This document shows, piece after piece, positions 49,764 through 58,281 of a stretch of DNA of 64,000 bases; the first letter of the stretch is position 1; each line of letters starts with the position of its first letter. The notes beneath the pieces were generated by a model, which made no database searches, had not been told where the DNA came from, and worked only from the letters and a program-made list of their open reading frames with translations. The stretch is from Streptosporangium sp. NBC_01495 (GTDB taxonomy: Bacteria > Actinomycetota > Actinomycetes > Streptosporangiales > Streptosporangiaceae): contig NZ_CP109430.1 in assembly GCF_036250735.1 (NCBI RefSeq), forward strand, positions 2,418,001-2,482,000, read 5' to 3'. The translations under genes were made by a program, and so were the position numbers.

Positions 49764-51325
49764 CGGTCGGCTCTCCCCTCTCTCGTACGGCACGCCCCCG
49801 AAGGCACGCGAGGACAATTATCCACATTATTGGTAGGAATACTATAAAAAGCCAGTCTGTTCCCGCCTCGCGCGCCGGAGCCCTGGCCCGCGGATGTCTC
49901 CGCCACGGTCCGGGTGCCGTGGGACGGGAGCCCCGGCCGCCCGTGCGTCCTCAGGAGCGAGACGAGCAGCGCGAAGGCGGCGACGCCGGCGCAGGTGAGG
50001 ACCGCGTGCCAGTAGGCCGGGCGGTGTCCGGACGCGCCCGCGGAGGAGCCGTGCAGGTAGATCCCCGACACCGCCGAGATGCACACCGCGGCCGCGATGC
50101 GCTGGGACATCTGCAGGATGCTCCCGGCCACCCCGGCCGCCTCCGCGGGCGCGTGCTGGAGGACCGACGCCTGGAGAGGGGGGATGACGAGCCCCGAGGC
50201 GGCGCTCGTGCACATGCCGCACAGTGCCAGCAGGACGGGCAGGTGGGATCGCGAGGCCAGCAGGCCGGCCAGGCCGCTCGCCAGCATGAAGCCCGCCGAC
50301 AGCGCGAGCCCCACCGAGACGGTGTACCGGCCGAACCGGCGCGCCGCGCGCCAGGCCAGTGCGGAACTGGCCACCATCGACAGCGCCGAGGGCAGCGTGA
50401 CGGCGGCGGCCGCGAGGGCCGACAACCCGAGGCCCTCCTGTAGGAACATGACCAGGACCAGCGAGAACGCCAGTCCGGAGCCGAAGTACCCCATCGCCAC
50501 CACGGTGCCCGCCGCGAACGGAGCCGACCGTGCCAGCGCCGGATGCACCAGCGGGCGGCGTCCCGATCGCGCGTAGTGGTGCTGCCACAGGAAGAACGAG
50601 ACGGCCAGGGCGCCCACGACGGGAAGCCAGAGGAGCCCGGCCGTACCGATCGAGGGCTGGACGAACGGCAGCATCAGCGACAGGGTCAGGCCGCCCATCA
50701 GCAGCAGCCCCACCACGTCGAGGTCGGGAGAGCCCGCCTGAGCTCGCGGGGGAGGCAGGTGGCGCGCCGCGAGCACGAGCGTGATCACGCCGCACGGCAC
50801 GGCGAGGAGGAGGACGAGCCGCCATCCGGCGTCGGGGCCGACGGCCCCGATGACGGCGCCGCCCAGTGGCGGCCCGAGCCCGCCCGCCACGCCGCCCGTC
50901 ACCGCGTACAGGCCGAGTGCCCGCGTCCTGGCGTACCCGGTGAACGTGTCCTGCATCGTGCCGATCATCTGGGAGTTGACCAGACCGCCGCCGAGCCCCT
51001 GGAGCAGGCGCGCCGCGACGAGCGCCCAAGGATGAGGGGATGACCCGGCCAGCGCGGCACCCACGGTGAAGATCGCCATTCCCGCGAGGAAGAACGGCTT
51101 GCGGCCCCGGACGTCGCCGAGCCGGCCGCCGGGGATGAGGGCGAGGCCGAAGGCCAGGGAGTATCCGGCCACCATCCACTGCATCTGGGTGGCGTCCGCG
51201 CGCAACGAACCGCGCAGCGCCGGTATGGCGACGTTCAGAACGGAGTTGTCGAGCAGCGTGGTGAACCCGCCGAGCGCGCAGACCACGAGCACGCGGCGCC
51301 CGGCGGCATCGAAGCCGGCGGTCAC
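49760..51325 (-). CDS. MFS exporter, DHA2-like (14 helices)
   Basis: A 521-residue transporter. The N terminus 'LVVCALGGFTTLLDNSVLNV' with the motif A loop (PGGRLGDVRGRKPFF) and 'ARLLQGLGGGLVNSQMIGTM' are DHA2 features. GTG 51325 has GGGGAGGG just upstream. The last 40 or so residues (about 480-521) differ from the membrane part and cross an AT-rich region with a regulatory motif, so the native end may be earlier in evolution. Coupled by ATGA to the LLM gene at 49763. Likely exports the operon's substrate or product. Confidence 0.9.
   Translation of the reverse strand: MTAGFDAAGRRVLVVCALGGFTTLLDNSVLNVAIPALRGSLRADATQMQWMVAGYSLAFGLALIPGGRLGDVRGRKPFFLAGMAIFTVGAALAGSSPHPWALVAARLLQGLGGGLVNSQMIGTMQDTFTGYARTRALGLYAVTGGVAGGLGPPLGGAVIGAVGPDAGWRLVLLLAVPCGVITLVLAARHLPPPRAQAGSPDLDVVGLLLMGGLTLSLMLPFVQPSIGTAGLLWLPVVGALAVSFFLWQHHYARSGRRPLVHPALARSAPFAAGTVVAMGYFGSGLAFSLVLVMFLQEGLGLSALAAAAVTLPSALSMVASSALAWRAARRFGRYTVSVGLALSAGFMLASGLAGLLASRSHLPVLLALCGMCTSAASGLVIPPLQASVLQHAPAEAAGVAGSILQMSQRIAAAVCISAVSGIYLHGSSAGASGHRPAYWHAVLTCAGVAAFALLVSLLRTHGRPGLPSHGTRTVAETSAGQGSGARGGNRLAFYSIPTNNVDNCPRVPSGACRTREGRADR
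49816..49843 (-). promoter_or_regulatory. copy 1 of a shared AATTA-N12-GTAGGAAWACT motif
   Basis: AATTA at 49816-49820, twelve bases, then GTAGGAA at 49833-49839 and T-ACT. An identical layout occurs at 51581-51608. It sits in an AT-rich island, within the C-terminal codons of the MFS gene, upstream of the LLM start at 49763. Likely an operator or promoter element for the downstream genes. Confidence 0.6.
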
Positions 51326-51422
51326 GAGCCCTCCCCGGGAAGCTCCATGGCCAGGGTGCCGTGCTCGCCGGTCGCCTCGCCTCGCCCGGTCCGAGGGCGG
51401 CTCCGGGCGCGGGTGGAGGCCG

Positions 51423-51566
51423 TCAGTACTTCCACGGGTGCTCTTCGACGGCGTCCTCCGGGATCGGCCGGCGGCCCATGCGATCTCCTGGACCGGCCCG
51501 GCCGGTGGACCTCCGCTCGCTCGGCCCGGCCACGCGCTCAGGCGACTTCACCGGGTGATCGGCCAT
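51423..51566 (-). CDS. 47-residue small ORF upstream of the MFS gene
   Basis: ATG 51566 has GGAGGG six bases upstream, directly after the shared motif at 51581-51608. The peptide ends MGRRPIPEDAVEEHPWKY; an internal ATG at 51479 also has AGGAG five bases upstream, so an 18-residue version is possible. It ends 97 bases before the MFS GTG. Two good ribosome sites support translation, and a leader-peptide or a small functional protein are both possible. No family recognised. Confidence 0.5.
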   Translation of the reverse strand: MADHPVKSPERVAGPSERRSTGRAGPGDRMGRRPIPEDAVEEHPWKY

Positions 51567-51580
51567 GCGGCGCCCTCCAT

Positions 51581-51608
51581 AATTACCTGTATTTCCAGTA
51601 GGAAAACT
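51581..51608 (-). promoter_or_regulatory. copy 2 of the shared AATTA-N12-GTAGGAAWACT motif
   Basis: AATTA at 51581-51585, twelve bases, GTAGGAA at 51598-51604, then A-ACT. It sits just upstream of the small ORF at 51423-51566 and therefore of the MFS - LLM - LLM operon. The half-site words TTACCT and TAGGAA are imperfectly inverted. Confidence 0.6.
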
Positions 51609-51706
51609 TAGTATTTATTCGCCCGTTGGGCAATGCGCCGATCACCGGTGCCGGCGGCCAGGTCGTCCGGGTACGGCAGCTCCAGCCGTCCGGGTACGAC
51701 AGCTCC

Positions 51707-51800
51707 TCGTGTACGTGCCGGACGTGGGGCGGTAGCTCATCGTGTACGTGCCGGACAGGGGGCGGTAGCTCATGGTGCACGACGCGCCGGACAGGGGGAG
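51707..51800. repeat. 33-bp tandem repeat, two full copies and a degenerate third
   Basis: Copies at 51707-51739 and 51740-51772 differ in few bases (tcgtgtacgtgccgga... ggcggtagctca); a diverged third runs from 51773 to about 51800. Upstream DNA (51661-51706) also carries related words. The region lies between the motif at 51581 and the phosphotransferase gene. Confidence 0.88.
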
Positions 51801-51903
51801 GCCGCGGCCACCCGGCCGACGACGACGTCCACGCGCGGTGGGCGCCGAAAACCTTTTGCGCGGCGGAGGGGATGGCCGACACACTCTCGGGGTGGTCGAG
51901 AGC

Positions 51904-52803
51904 ATGCACGTCGATGGGCGCGCCGGCATCGACGCGGGGCTGGTGAGGCGACTGGTCGCGACCCAGTTCCCGCGGTGGGGCGCCCTTCCGGTGACCCCGG
52001 TCGAGGTCGACGGGTGGGACAACCGCACCTACCGTCTCGGTGACGAGATGACGGTGCGTCTTCCCACCGCCGCCGGTTATGTCCCGGCGGTCGACAAGGA
52101 GCATCGATGGCTGCCGGTTCTCGCCTCTTCGTTGCCGGTCGCGGTTCCCACGCCTCTGGCGAAGGGGGCTCCGGGCGAGGGATACCCGTTCGACTGGTCG
52201 ATCCGCGGCTGGCTGGACGGCGAGACCGCGCGTCCTGACCGCATCGACGACCTGTCCGGATTCGCGGCCTCGGTCGCCGGCTTCATTCTCGCCCTGCAGC
52301 GCGTCGACGCGACGGGCGGGCCGCAGGCGGGCGAGCACAGCTTCTACCGGGGCGCGCCGCCGGCTCACTACGACGATGAGACACGCCGCTCCCTCGCCGC
52401 GCTGGACGGCCACGTCGACACCACCCGGGCGTCGGCTGTGTGGGACGCCGCCCTCGAGGCGGCCTGGTCCGGGCCGCCGGTGTGGTTCCACGGCGACATC
52501 GCGAGCGGCAACCTGCTGGTCAGGGACGGAAAGCTGGCCGCCGTCATCGATTTCGGGACATCGGGCGTCGGTGATCCCGCCTGCGATCTGGTGATCGCGT
52601 GGACGATGTTCTCAGGCGACAGCCGGGAGGCCTTCCGCGACGCTGTCGGTCAGGATCCCGCCATGTGGGCGCGGGCTCGCGGCTGGGCCCTGTGGAAGGC
52701 CCTGATCAGCCTGGTCGCGGAGATCGACGGGGACGAGGGGAAAGCCGGAGAGAACCGCCGCGTCATCGACGAGGTCCTGGCCGACCACGATCGTTCCGGC
52801 TGA
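51904..52803 (+). CDS. aminoglycoside phosphotransferase-family kinase
   Basis: A 299-residue small-molecule kinase. Brenner-type motif HGDIASGNLL (catalytic Asp) and metal motif IDFGTSGVGDPACDL are clear; the N-terminal lobe is 'VDGWDNRTYRLGDEMTVRLP'. Family members phosphorylate aminoglycosides, choline, macrolides or homoserine. ATG 51904 follows a weak GGTGGTCGAG. The gene is isolated, behind the 33-bp repeat array. Whether it confers resistance is not deducible. Confidence 0.9.
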   Translation: MHVDGRAGIDAGLVRRLVATQFPRWGALPVTPVEVDGWDNRTYRLGDEMTVRLPTAAGYVPAVDKEHRWLPVLASSLPVAVPTPLAKGAPGEGYPFDWSIRGWLDGETARPDRIDDLSGFAASVAGFILALQRVDATGGPQAGEHSFYRGAPPAHYDDETRRSLAALDGHVDTTRASAVWDAALEAAWSGPPVWFHGDIASGNLLVRDGKLAAVIDFGTSGVGDPACDLVIAWTMFSGDSREAFRDAVGQDPAMWARARGWALWKALISLVAEIDGDEGKAGENRRVIDEVLADHDRSG

Positions 52804-52894
52804 CTCCGCCGGAATTCGACGCCTCGGACTTCCTGCGGGCGCTCGATCCCGCCCACCTGGCCTTCACCGCGCCCGACCACGGGCAGGCCGGCGG

Positions 52895-52980
52895 GAGCTG
52901 ACGGAGATCGCCGAGGCTCACCGCCACATGGAGTCCGGACCCAGGCGGGAAAGATCGTCGTCACGGTCCGGACCGACATC
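52895..52980 (+). pseudogene. remnant of a quinone oxidoreductase/zinc-type alcohol dehydrogenase C terminus
   Basis: One frame reads ELTEIAEAHRHMESG, then the frame shifts by one base and QAGKIVVTVR follows. Together they match the end of MDR-family dehydrogenases (..aeAhr.mesg...GKivv.v). Nothing of the catalytic or cofactor domain precedes it, so this is a short frame-broken scrap just after the phosphotransferase gene. Confidence 0.65.
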
Positions 52981-53427
52981 ACCGGCCCGCTTCTTCCGAC
53001 GGCGGTGGTCTCCGCAGGCGTCGACATGCCGGCAATGGTCGATATACCGGCAATGAAGGCGCATCGAGGGCGTATCGCGTCAGCGGGGAGCGGCGGGCGA
53101 TGTCCAAGCGACGGCGGTGTTTTCGCAAAGCGGGATCCATGTCTGCGGTTCCGGCGCGGGTGACGACTCTGCGAAATTAGAATCCGGTCTATGGGCCGAT
53201 TCATCCGCTCTTAGCCCGCTTAAACGGTGCAAAATGCCTTGGATGATCGCCCGCTTCTTGATCGTTCATGGCGGGTACGGAGGCGACCGGCGCCTCGGTG
53301 ACCCCGGTCGGCGGCCACCCGGGGCGGCCGGCGGTCCTCGGTGCGCTCACGTCGTCCGAAGCCGGCACCCACCCCCCGCACAGAGTTGCGCAGCTCATGT
53401 GGTCCACTGGCCAGGGGGAACTGGAGG
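52981..53427. other. intergenic region without a recognised gene
   Basis: About 450 bases between the dehydrogenase remnant and the kinase gene. It contains short repeats (tcgacatgccggcaatgg / tcgatataccggcaatga near 53020-53055) but no convincing ORF. A mildly AT-rich stretch at 53160-53240 could hold the kinase promoter. Confidence 0.4.
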
Positions 53428-54810
53428 ATGAGCGCGAGACGCGGAATCTCGATGACGACCCGCATCACCCTGTTCACCGGTGTGGTGGCGGTGCTGCTGT
53501 GCTCACTGACGACCGCGGTGCTCATGTTCGCCCTGAACCGTTTCGTCACCAAGTCTCTCATCGAGGAGATCACCGCGGCCGGTGGCCGCGTGGCCGCGCA
53601 GATGGAGCAGGGCAACCTGGAGTACCCCCTGGCCGGGCTCCAGTCCCGCAAGATCCAGGTCGTCGACGGGCAGGGCCGGGTCGTCGCCTCGACCCCGCAA
53701 CTGCGTGGTAAGCCGCGCATGGCGACGTTCCCGCCCGAGGGCACGATGGCCGCCACCTCCGTCGTGTGCCACGGGGTGTTCCCCCGTGGCGAGTGCGACG
53801 TCGTGGTCGCGCAGCGGGCCCAGCGGGCGGGTGAGAAATGGATCGTCTACAGCGCCTCCCCGATGATCCCTCCGCTGGTCGATCCGCGGGTGGCCACGGT
53901 GGCGGGGGGCAGCGTGATGCTGCTCGCCGTGGCCATCACCTACCTCGGCCGGCGGGTCGTCATAGCCTCCCTCAGGCCGGTGGTCGCCATCCGGGCCGAG
54001 CTCGACGAGATCAACGCGGCCTCCCTCGATCGCCGGGTGCCCGTGTCGGACAGCGACGACGAGATCCACGATCTCGCCAGCAGCGTCAACCGCACGCTGA
54101 CCCGCCTGGAGACCGCCATGGAACGTCAGCGGCAGTTCACCGCCGACGCCTCCCACGAACTCCGGACCCCCGTAGCCGGGCTCCGCGCCCAGCTGGAGGA
54201 GGCTCAGCTGCACCCCGGCGATACCGACCTGGGTGACCTGCTCGTCCACTCGCTGGCCGACCTCGACCGGCTGCAGGCGATCATCACCGACCTGCTCCTG
54301 CTGGCCCGGCTTGAGGGCGGCGCCCCCAAGCCCGACGAGAGGGTCGATCTGGCGACGGTGGTACGGGCGGAGGTCTCGCGGCGGATGGACCCGCGGAAGG
54401 TACGACTCCTGCTCGCTCCGGAAGTGTCCGTCGATGTCGTACACGGCCAGATCGACCGCCTCATCACCAACCTGCTGGACAACGCCGAGCGGCACGCCAG
54501 GCAAACGGTGGTCGTCGAGGTGCGGCCGAACGGTGACAGCGCCGAGCTCATTGTCGACGACGACGGGGAGGGGATCGCCGAAGCCGACCGGGAACGGATC
54601 TTCGAACGGTTCACCCGGCTGGACGCGGCCCGCAGCCGCGACCGCGGCGGCACGGGCCTCGGTCTCGCCATCGCCCGTGGCATCGCCCAGGCCCACCACG
54701 GGACGATCGAGGTCACGGCCTCCTCCGTCGGCGGCGCGCGCTTCGTCCTCCGCCTCCCCCTGGCCACCTCAAGTAACAACGGCCGGGAACAGGCCCGCAT
54801 CTCCTCGTAG
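53428..54810 (+). CDS. orphan sensor histidine kinase, paralogue of the 33 kb kinase
   Basis: 460 residues, the same length and layout as the kinase at 33056-34438: TM1 (about 12-36), extracytoplasmic domain, TM2, HAMP, DHp H-box TADASHELRTPV, and NLLDNAERHA, DDGEGIAEAD, RGGTGLGLAIA. The sensor carries CHGVFPRGEC, the same Cys-x8-Cys spacing as its paralogue. No response regulator gene is adjacent (the next system downstream has its own regulator). ATG 53428 has GGGGGA nine bases upstream; an ATG at 53452 is an alternative. Partner regulator unknown. Confidence 0.92.
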   Translation: MSARRGISMTTRITLFTGVVAVLLCSLTTAVLMFALNRFVTKSLIEEITAAGGRVAAQMEQGNLEYPLAGLQSRKIQVVDGQGRVVASTPQLRGKPRMATFPPEGTMAATSVVCHGVFPRGECDVVVAQRAQRAGEKWIVYSASPMIPPLVDPRVATVAGGSVMLLAVAITYLGRRVVIASLRPVVAIRAELDEINAASLDRRVPVSDSDDEIHDLASSVNRTLTRLETAMERQRQFTADASHELRTPVAGLRAQLEEAQLHPGDTDLGDLLVHSLADLDRLQAIITDLLLLARLEGGAPKPDERVDLATVVRAEVSRRMDPRKVRLLLAPEVSVDVVHGQIDRLITNLLDNAERHARQTVVVEVRPNGDSAELIVDDDGEGIAEADRERIFERFTRLDAARSRDRGGTGLGLAIARGIAQAHHGTIEVTASSVGGARFVLRLPLATSSNNGREQARISS

Positions 54811-55113
54811 CCGAGCCGATCGCAGTGATTCCGGGTGACCCCACACCCCGGAGAACCGGGTGAACCCGACCCGGTCCGGCTCCCGTGCTCCGGGCATGCC
54901 CGGCATCGGCGGGCGACGGCGGGGACCGGGCAGGAAGAGGCGGCGGAGGCCGGGCGAGACGAGGCGGCGGGGCGCCCGAAGGCGATCTTGAGGACGGGCC
55001 GGGGGATATCGTGGAGGGGATAGCAGCCCCGCAGCCCTCGGTGGTCGCGCCTCCGGCCCGTTCCCGGCGTCGACCACGGATCGGAGGTCCTGATCGTCGC
55101 TGTCACCGGCCTC
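54811..55113. other. low-complexity spacer before the next kinase
   Basis: About 300 bases with 'gaggcggcgg' and 'acgagg' words. No convincing ORF. It probably holds the promoter of the NarL-type system that follows. Confidence 0.4.
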
Positions 55114-56799
55114 GTGGAGATCGTCGCTGCCATCGGCCTCACCGAACCTGTCTCCGGTCTCATGGAACCTGGCCCCGTTCTCACGGGATCTGTCTCCGGT
55201 CTCACGGAACCCGTCCCCGCCGTTCCCGCGAGTGGGACGGCCGCCCTCACGGCGGCCGGTGTCGCCGCGGCCTTCGTCGGCGCGGGTCTGGTCGCCGTCC
55301 GCGTACGTCCCCGCAACCGGGTCGGACCGCTGATGATCGTTATCGGCCTGCTGTGGCTCGTCGCCAAGTTCGCGCCCCTGCCGGTGGCGGCGGGTGATGT
55401 CCGCACGGCGCTGGCGGGCGCGTGGGCGGCGGTGCTCGCGCATCTGGTGGTGGCGTTCCCCACCGGGCGCCTCACCGTGCCGGTGGCGCGAGCCGTCGTC
55501 GGGACGGCGTACCTGAGCGTGGCCGGTGTCGCGGCGCTGGGGATGAGCGGGCTCGCGCCGGGTGAGGTGGTCCGGGGCGCGGCGATGTCCGGGGCCGTGC
55601 TGAGCGGCCTGGCCGTGCTGGGCCTGCAGGTGAGCCGCTGGCGGGGCAGCACCGTGACGCGGCGCCGGTCGCTCAATCCCGTGCTCGCCGCCGCCGTGGT
55701 GGCGACGGCGCTGTTCGTGACGCTGAAGCCGGTGATGATCGCCGGTGTCGCGGTGCAGGGTCTGACGCCGGTGATGCAGGCGGCACTGGCCGCCGTCCCG
55801 CTGGCGTACGTGGGCGGCCTCCTGCGGCGGCGCATCGACCGTGGCCGGGTCGCCGAGCTGGTCGTCCACCTCCGTGGCGTCTCGCGGCCGGTGAGCCTTC
55901 AGCGGGCCCTGGCCGGGGTCCTCCACGATCCGACCCTGGAGGTCGGGTACTGGGCGCCGGAGCCGGGCCGGTACGTGGACGTCGACGGCCGGGTCGTGCC
56001 GCTGCCGGAGGGCGACGACCGCGTGGCGACACGCGTCGACCACGACGGCGCCCCGCTCGCGCTGCTGGTGCACGATCCGGCGCTGCTGGACAACCCCGAG
56101 CTGGTCGAGGCCACCTGTGCCGCCGCCGCGCTGGCCCTCTCGAACGAGCGGCTGACCGCCGACCTGAGGGCGCGGCTGCACCAGCTCGCCGAGTCGCGCG
56201 GCCGGGTCCTGCGCGCGGCCGAGACGGAACGCCGGCGGCTGGAACGAGACCTTCACGACGGCGTGCAGCAACGGCTGCTGTCCATCCCCATGACGCTCAG
56301 CCTGGCCGAGTCGAGGCTGTCCACCCATCCCGACCAGGCTCGGGCGCTCGTCGGCGAGGCGAGGACCACCACGCTGGCCGTGCTCGACGAGTTGCGGGCC
56401 CTGTCGCAGGGCATCCACCCGCCGGTGCTGACCGAACGCGGCCTGCGCGGTGCCGTCCGGGAGCTGGCCGCGCTCGCACCGGTGCCCCTGCGGCTGTCGT
56501 TCGAGCTCCCCGCGCCGTTGCCGGTGGAGGTCGAGACGACGGCGTACTACGTGGTCGCCGAGGCGGTGGCCAACATCACCAAGCACGCCGACGCTCGGCG
56601 GGCACGGGTGCGCGCCGAGCACCGGGGCGGGCGGTTGCTGGTCGAGGTGTCCGACGACGGCCGGGGCGGGGCGGATCCGGCCCTCGGATCCGGCCTGCGC
56701 GGGCTCGCCGACCGGGTGACGGCCGCCGGCGGAACCCTCCGGATACACAGCCCCGCCGGCGACGGCACCCTGATCGAGGCGGTACTGCCGTGCGAGTAG
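55114..56799 (+). CDS. sensor histidine kinase, NarL type
   Basis: A 561-residue membrane kinase. The first 45 residues are low-complexity repeats (GLTEPV.. and SVSGL.. words from repeated DNA), then about six hydrophobic segments up to residue 230, a GAF-like or linker region with coiled coil, and HisKA_3 with H-box ERRRLERDLHDGVQQRLL. ATPase motifs are 'YYVVAEAVANITKHADARRA', DDGRGGADP and GLRGLADRV. The start is uncertain: GTG 55114 lies in repeat DNA. The stop overlaps the response regulator start by ten bases. Confidence 0.9.
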   Translation: MEIVAAIGLTEPVSGLMEPGPVLTGSVSGLTEPVPAVPASGTAALTAAGVAAAFVGAGLVAVRVRPRNRVGPLMIVIGLLWLVAKFAPLPVAAGDVRTALAGAWAAVLAHLVVAFPTGRLTVPVARAVVGTAYLSVAGVAALGMSGLAPGEVVRGAAMSGAVLSGLAVLGLQVSRWRGSTVTRRRSLNPVLAAAVVATALFVTLKPVMIAGVAVQGLTPVMQAALAAVPLAYVGGLLRRRIDRGRVAELVVHLRGVSRPVSLQRALAGVLHDPTLEVGYWAPEPGRYVDVDGRVVPLPEGDDRVATRVDHDGAPLALLVHDPALLDNPELVEATCAAAALALSNERLTADLRARLHQLAESRGRVLRAAETERRRLERDLHDGVQQRLLSIPMTLSLAESRLSTHPDQARALVGEARTTTLAVLDELRALSQGIHPPVLTERGLRGAVRELAALAPVPLRLSFELPAPLPVEVETTAYYVVAEAVANITKHADARRARVRAEHRGGRLLVEVSDDGRGGADPALGSGLRGLADRVTAAGGTLRIHSPAGDGTLIEAVLPCE

Positions 56800-57437
56800 T
56801 CATCGCCGAGGACAACATGCTGCTGCGCGAGGGGCTCGCCCGGCTGCTGGCCGAGGGCGGCTTCGACGTCGTGTCGGCCGTCGCGGACTCCGTGGCGCTG
56901 CTGACCGAGGTGGCACGGCACCGCCCGGACGTGGCCATCGTCGACATCCGCCTGCCCCCCACCCAGACCGACGAGGGACTGCGGGCGGCCCGGGAGATCC
57001 GCCGACGCCATCCCGGCACCGGGGTGCTCGTCCTGTCCCAGTACGTCCGGGTCAGCTACACGGTCGAGCTGCTCGACGACGGCGCCCGCGGCGTCGGGTA
57101 CCTGCTCAAGGACAGGGTGTCCGACCTGGCGGGGTTCGCGGCGGCGGTGCGGCAGGTGGGCGGCGGCGGTTCGGCGTTCGACCCGATCGTCATCGACCAG
57201 CTGGTCGGCCGCCACGACCGCGCCGACGACCCGTTGCGCGCGCTCACCGGCCGCGAGCGCGAGGTCCTCGCGCTGATGGCCGAGGGCCGCACCAACCAGG
57301 CCGTCGCGGAACGGATCGGCATCGCGGAACGGACCGTCGAGAAGCACTGCACGAGCATCTTCGCCAAGCTCGGGCTGCCGGCGAGCGCGGACGACCACCG
57401 CCGGGTCCTCGCCGTCCTGCGCTACCTCAACACCTAG
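56790..57437 (+). CDS. response regulator, NarL/LuxR type
   Basis: A 215-residue regulator with phosphorylatable Asp52 (VAIVDIRLPP), the conserved switch residues in VLSQYVR and YLLKDRV, and a LuxR HTH ('GREREVLALMAEGRTNQAVA', RTVEKHCTSIFAKL). GTG 56790 overlaps the kinase gene by ten bases, so the two are coupled. The HTH C-terminal sequence ends 'LAVLRYLNT', a common form. Target genes unknown. Confidence 0.95.
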   Translation: MRVVIAEDNMLLREGLARLLAEGGFDVVSAVADSVALLTEVARHRPDVAIVDIRLPPTQTDEGLRAAREIRRRHPGTGVLVLSQYVRVSYTVELLDDGARGVGYLLKDRVSDLAGFAAAVRQVGGGGSAFDPIVIDQLVGRHDRADDPLRALTGREREVLALMAEGRTNQAVAERIGIAERTVEKHCTSIFAKLGLPASADDHRRVLAVLRYLNT

Positions 57438-57586
57438 CCGGCCGCGCAGGGGGACGGTTAACCGCCCCCCGGGGGTGCGGCGAGCACGGTCCCTGACGGG
57501 TGCTGCCCGGCTTCCGGTGCCGGTGCCGCCGTCGCACACTTCGAACGTCAGACGAAACGACGTCGGATCGAACGGAGCGGAGGGCG

Positions 57587-57979
57587 ATGCCCACCATGAC
57601 GACGCCCACTATGACGACCGGAAACGCGATGAGAATCGCCCGGTGGACAATCGTCGCGCTGACGGTGGTGATGATCTACTACTTCGTCACCTCGAACGCG
57701 ATACGTTCCGGGAACCCGTTCCTGGTGCCCGATGTCATCCTCACCGTGCTTCTGCCTGCCTCGGCGGCCCTGCGGGGGCGGTTCGCCGTGCCGGCGATGA
57801 TATTCGCCTTCGCCTGGGCGGCGGCCGTCTGGACGGTGTCGCTCTGCACGTACATCACGCGCGGAGCCTTCGCGGACGGAGCGAACCACCTTCCCCTGAT
57901 CTTCTCCAGCGTCCTGGCCGCGGGGCTGCTGGCGACCACCGCTCTCGGTCACGGCGACCGGGAGAGGGGGAGGGCGTGA
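57587..57979 (+). CDS. small membrane protein of unknown function
   Basis: 130 residues with four hydrophobic segments ('WTIVALTVVMIYYFV', 'DVILTVLLPASAAL', 'AVPAMIFAFAWAAAVWTVSL', 'IFSSVLAAGLLATTAL'). ATG 57587 has GGAGGG just upstream. It follows the NarL-type system and may belong to its regulon, but this is a guess. Confidence 0.78.
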   Translation: MPTMTTPTMTTGNAMRIARWTIVALTVVMIYYFVTSNAIRSGNPFLVPDVILTVLLPASAALRGRFAVPAMIFAFAWAAAVWTVSLCTYITRGAFADGANHLPLIFSSVLAAGLLATTALGHGDRERGRA

Positions 57980-57984
57980 GGACG

Positions 57985-58281
57985 TCAGGTGCACCGCATG
58001 CCGCTGACCAGGGTCGGCCCCTGGGCCAGCAGTTGCTCGCAGAAGTGCTCGCCCGCGTGGTAGCCCGAAGAGATGACGATGGTGACCGGGCTCTCCTCAC
58101 CGCTGCCCGTGCAGCCGGTCGCGAGGACGTGGTGACCCAGCATCTGTGAGAGCTGGAAGCGAGTCCCGTCCGCGCAGACGTAATGGCTGTCCGCGTGGGC
58201 TGCTGTGGGGAGGAGCAGCGGCACGGCGAGGGCCGCGAGGAGTGTGGCGACGCGGACGACGGTCATACGGGGGGATGTCAT
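57985..58281 (-). CDS. small secreted four-cysteine protein
   Basis: 98 residues. A signal peptide ('VATLLAALAVPLLLPTAAHA') precedes a short mature chain with four cysteines (VCADG, ATGCTG, HFCEQ, MRCT), probably two disulfides. ATG 58281. Ends five bases from the convergent membrane protein gene. No family recognised; size and cysteines suggest a small extracellular protein or inhibitor. Confidence 0.75.
   Translation of the reverse strand: MTSPRMTVVRVATLLAALAVPLLLPTAAHADSHYVCADGTRFQLSQMLGHHVLATGCTGSGEESPVTIVISSGYHAGEHFCEQLLAQGPTLVSGMRCT

Noticed and set aside
51707..51800. CRISPR array or coding repeats
   Set aside because: Head-to-tail 33-bp copies without spacers; the translated frames on both strands lack a family match.
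54204..56748. Long minus-strand ORFs opposite the two kinase genes
   Set aside because: Antisense to genes with complete kinase motifs; low-complexity translations.
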